This document shows, piece after piece, positions 40,041-40,407 of a stretch of 40,407 nt of DNA (positions are counted from its first letter, which is position 1; each line of letters begins with the position of its first letter). The DNA is from Flavobacteriaceae bacterium (lineage in GTDB: Bacteria; Bacteroidota; Bacteroidia; Flavobacteriales; Flavobacteriaceae). Position numbers and translations under genes: made by a program. The stretch covers positions 1 to 40,407 of the forward strand of contig JANQKN010000028.1 in the NCBI GenBank assembly GCA_028281065.1. Reading direction: 5' to 3'. The notes below the pieces were generated by a model. That model worked only from the letters and a program-made list of their open reading frames with translations. It made no database searches and was not told the origin of the DNA.

Positions 40041-40407
40041 ACGATGAAGAGTTTGATCCTGGCTCAGGATGAACGCTAGCGGCAGGCCTAACACATGCAA
40101 GTCGAGGGGTAACATTGGTTGCTTGCAACCAGATGACGACCGGCGCACGGGTGCGTAACGCGTATGCAATCTGCCTTGTACTGGGGGATAGCCTCTGGAA
40201 ACGGAGATTAAGACCCCATGGCCTGTGTTTGTGGCATCACATACACAGTAAAGGTTACGGTACAAGATGAGCATGCGTCCTATTAGCTTGTTGGTGTGGT
40301 AACGGCACACCAAGGCTACGATAGGTAGGGGCCCTGAGAGGGGGATCCCCCACACTGGTACTGAGACACGGACCAGACTCCTACGGGAGGCAGCAGTGAG
40401 GAATATT
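40041..40407 (+). rRNA. rrs: 16S ribosomal RNA, 5' part (cut by the window end)
   Basis: The universal segments are present in order: AGAGTTTGATCCTGGCTCAG at 40048, GCGGCAGGCCTAACACATGC, GCGCACGGGTGCGTAACGCG, and ACTCCTACGGGAGGCAGCAG near the end. Start is placed seven bases before AGAGTTTGAT by E. coli numbering. The variable parts (GAGGGGTAACATTGG, CTGCCTTGTACTGGGGGATAG) are of Flavobacteriaceae type. Open reading frames on the other strand here are spurious. Confidence 0.97.

Noticed and set aside
40038-40355. Antisense open frame of 105 codons over the 16S rRNA
   Set aside because: The region is rRNA; frames across it are by chance.

Overview
The window comes from a member of the Flavobacteriaceae (Bacteroidota). 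The 5' end of a 16S rRNA gene at the right edge, repeated TTTG/TAnnTTTG promoters, the housekeeping proteins and the near absence of Shine-Dalgarno sites all point there. I cannot name the genus.

Positions 1 to about 21,240 hold the right-hand part of an integrated virus-like element. All its genes lie on the + strand and are tightly packed, often overlapping by a few bases. It begins inside an SF3/D5-type replication helicase. Next come small accessory genes, a LamG-fold protein, a C5-cytosine and an N6-adenine DNA methyltransferase, an ASCH-like protein, an HNH nuclease, and many tiny zinc-ribbon or membrane proteins (to about 8,141). After a possible RNA hairpin and then a terminator/leader region (9,246-9,472), a late module follows. 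It holds a transglutaminase-like protein, several proteins that end in a Pro-rich linker and one C-terminal membrane anchor, a run of small beta-rich proteins that are my best capsid candidates (12,798-14,150), a coiled-coil protein, a membrane-anchored lytic transglycosylase, a holin / endolysin / spanin-like lysis cassette, and a RecA-like P-loop ATPase before a strong terminator. I see no large terminase, portal, tape measure, sheath or tail tube gene. Together with the many membrane-anchored proteins, this suggests a tailless, membrane-containing virus rather than a tailed prophage. That is inference; the left end, with the expected integrase and left attachment site, lies outside the window.

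The element abuts the 3' end of a tRNA-Lys(TTT) gene (21,241-21,313, - strand), the probable integration site. From there to 39,431 is ordinary chromosome: aroK, a PyrR-like phosphoribosyltransferase, an S4 RNA-binding protein, a Ca-binding-repeat lipoprotein, a split transketolase with a secreted-protein gene between its halves, tgt-lptF/G-EamA, accA, dnaB, two secreted proteins, a PAS protein with a small membrane protein, and the thrS-infC-rpmI-rplT translation operon, in which infC appears to start with ATA. An rRNA operon with tandem promoters begins at the right edge.

The points most worth a second look are the possible tailless provirus and its capsid candidates, the cytosine methyltransferase whose C-terminal region looks like real methyltransferase sequence in two overlapping frames, the tgt product without its zinc cysteines, the infC start, and the gene inserted in the transketolase operon.
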